Source of the DNA: a bacterium
GTDB lineage: Bacteria > Patescibacteria > Dojkabacteria > SC72
Direction: 5' to 3'
NCBI GenBank assembly: GCA_029553845.1
Contig: JAKPKF010000053.1
Coordinates: 1-35,359 of the forward strand
Length of the DNA stretch: 35,359 nt
Part shown: piece after piece, positions 34,148-35,359 of the stretch
Layout of the letters: each line of letters opens with the position of its first letter
How positions within the stretch are numbered: position 1 is the first letter of the stretch
Program-made: the position numbers and the translations under genes
The notes under the pieces: model-generated
The model's database searches: none
What the model saw: only the letters and a program-made list of their open reading frames with translations
Told to the model about the DNA's origin: nothing

Positions 34148-34930
34148 GGTAGATATATATCTACTGAGGTATCTTTTGATACTTCGGTTTGCTATCAGAT
34201 ATAGGGCCGTTGTAAAATCTAGCTATATGCTGGAACATCCTAAACAACATAAGTACTTAAATAGTAACAATCTTATGTCTTTGGACAATCAGCAGGAAAG
34301 GCTTGTAACTTCTAGTTCTGCTTTTACTAATGAATTGAAATGGTTTCTCTCCGGATTTATAGATGGAGAGGGAAGCTTTTGTCTTAATATCAAAAATAGA
34401 CAAGATGTTAAATATGGTTTGAGAATAGAACCAGCCTTTTATGTTTATCAACATGAAAAGGGCATCGAAATATTGGAGATGATAAGACAGATGTTTGGAT
34501 GTGGAAGTATTCACAGAAAAACATCTCCGTATAATGTATTTACATATCAGATTTCTGGTATTAAACCTTGTTATACTAAAGTAATCCCTTTCTTTAAGAA
34601 ATATCCTTTGATTGTAAAATCAAAGGCCTTCAATATATTTGAAGAAGGAGTTTCTTTTATGAATTCAAAGCAACATCTAACAAGAAATGGAATGATCCAT
34701 TTGGTAGATTTAGCATATGAGATTAATCAGCAAGGAAAAGGTAAAAAGTGGAGCAAAGAGAATATAGTTACAAGAATCCTCAGAGGCTAAACGCTAGACA
34801 CAACTGTAGTTGTGAAGATATAGTCCGACCTCTACAGCAATGTAGAGAGATGCACGAAGGTGCGTCCACCTAATAATATATATTAGGTCATCTAGTATAT
34901 TAATATGACTAGATATAAGTAACAGGAATG
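34148..34930 (+). ncRNA. group I intron at 23S position 1923
   Basis: 783 bases. Exon 2 ends with U (T34147) and the intron ends with G (34930). The guide GCCGTT (34206-34211) pairs with AACGGT, with a U-G wobble at the splice site. Core pieces TGCTGGAACATCC (34228-34240), AATCAGCAGGAAAG (34287-34300), CAGAGGCTAAACG (34781-34793) and GATATAGTCCGACC (34817-34830) match those of intron 1, so the two are related. L1923 is the insertion site of the Chlamydomonas I-CeuI intron. Confidence 0.92.
34275..34790 (+). CDS. LAGLIDADG homing endonuclease of the L1923 intron
   Basis: 171 residues from the ATG at 34275. One motif (FLSGFIDGEGSF, about 27-38) is followed by IEPAFYVYQHEKGIEILEMI, FGCGSIHRK and KVIPFFKKYPLIVKSKAF. 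The layout matches the enzyme in the first intron, so they look like paralogues. By analogy with I-CeuI it probably recognises the sequence around 1923. The frame is open back to exon 2, but translating ribozyme sequence is unlikely; an ATG at 34227 is another option. The stop lies in the R region of the intron core. Confidence 0.88.
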   Translation: MSLDNQQERLVTSSSAFTNELKWFLSGFIDGEGSFCLNIKNRQDVKYGLRIEPAFYVYQHEKGIEILEMIRQMFGCGSIHRKTSPYNVFTYQISGIKPCYTKVIPFFKKYPLIVKSKAFNIFEEGVSFMNSKQHLTRNGMIHLVDLAYEINQQGKGKKWSKENIVTRILRG

Positions 34931-35056
34931 CCTAAGGTAGCGTAATACCTCGTCACTTAATTAGTGACTTGCATGAAAGGCGTAACGACTCTTCCTCTGT
35001 CTCGACGGCGCGCTCGGTGAAATTGAAATGGCTGTGAAGATGCGGCCTACCTATAC

Positions 35057-35087
<31 letters not shown>

Positions 35088-35359
35088 CAACTTTGCATTG
35101 GAATAAAGATTCGAATGAAGAGAATAGGTGGGAGACTTTGAAGTCATCTCGTCAGGGATGGCGGAGTCGTCAGTGTAATACCACTCTTTTGTGTTTTTGT
35201 TTCTAACTGTTTCCATTATCTGGAAACTCGACAGTGCATGGTGGGCAGTTTGACTGGGGCGGTTGCTTGCTAAAGAGTACCGCAAGCGCACTAAGGTCTC
35301 CTCAACCCGGATGGAAATCGGGTGAAGAGTGCATAAGCATAAGGAGGCTTTACTGTGAG

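Noticed and set aside
34146..34274. Longer start for the second homing endonuclease from the GTG in exon 2
   Set aside because: It would begin in rRNA exon sequence and read the guide helix. The ATG at 34275 gives the expected size and N-terminus.

Overview
The window is about 35 kb of low-GC bacterial DNA that most likely comes from the Candidate Phyla Radiation (Patescibacteria), on the Microgenomates/Dojkabacteria/Katanobacteria side. That placement is inference. It rests on a divergent 16S rRNA with changes in the 530 loop, self-splicing introns in the 23S rRNA gene, a CxxC-x17-CxxC zinc-ribbon protein, an ATP-dependent DNA ligase, a run of VirB2-like small membrane proteins and compact gene spacing. 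TGA is not reassigned: no conserved gene contains an in-frame TGA.

Region 1 (1-4262) starts with the 3' end of tmRNA. Mostly minus-strand genes follow: a zinc-ribbon protein, a nitroreductase, an anchored cysteine-rich protein with two pacifastin/VWC-like repeats, a DUF2177 membrane protein, MscL, an anchored beta-sandwich protein and a small hypothetical. One plus-strand PAP2-family membrane phosphatase lies among them. Region 2 (4268-8469) has tRNA-Ser(GCU), endonuclease IV, a 42-residue membrane protein and a UvrD helicase fused to a RecB-like Fe-S nuclease, so it is a DNA-repair block.

Region 3 (8493-18872) looks like a cell-envelope and secretion block. It holds five consecutive VirB2/TrbC-like two-helix membrane proteins, DgkA, a SpoIID/LytB protein with a coiled coil, a PH-domain membrane protein, a small membrane protein, a degenerate PP2C-like domain joined to a transmembrane helix and a probable beta-propeller, SmpB, a short disordered protein and a VirD4/TraG/HerA-type ATPase.

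Region 4 (18882-28981) is housekeeping: tRNA-Ile(UAU), a DUF1653 protein, a tyrosine recombinase with substituted catalytic positions, an FtsB/DivIC-like protein, initiator tRNA-Met, Hpt, EF-P, elongator tRNA-Met, FtsH, DNA polymerase I without proofreading residues, a membrane-anchored helix-turn-helix protein and an ATP-dependent DNA ligase.

Region 5 (28985-35359) is the rRNA operon: a strong extended -10 promoter, leader, 16S, tRNA-Ile(GAU), tRNA-Ala(UGC) and a 23S gene cut by the window end. The 23S gene carries two related group I introns at E. coli positions 1917 and 1923. Each encodes a LAGLIDADG endonuclease, and only a six-base exon (AACGGT) separates them. This is the most unusual feature of the window.

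Two expression habits recur. Several genes that begin a transcription unit have a TATAAT/TAGAAT box only 5-7 bases before the start codon, which predicts leaderless mRNA, while genes inside runs overlap or carry Shine-Dalgarno sequences. Several protein genes also start just downstream of a tRNA.
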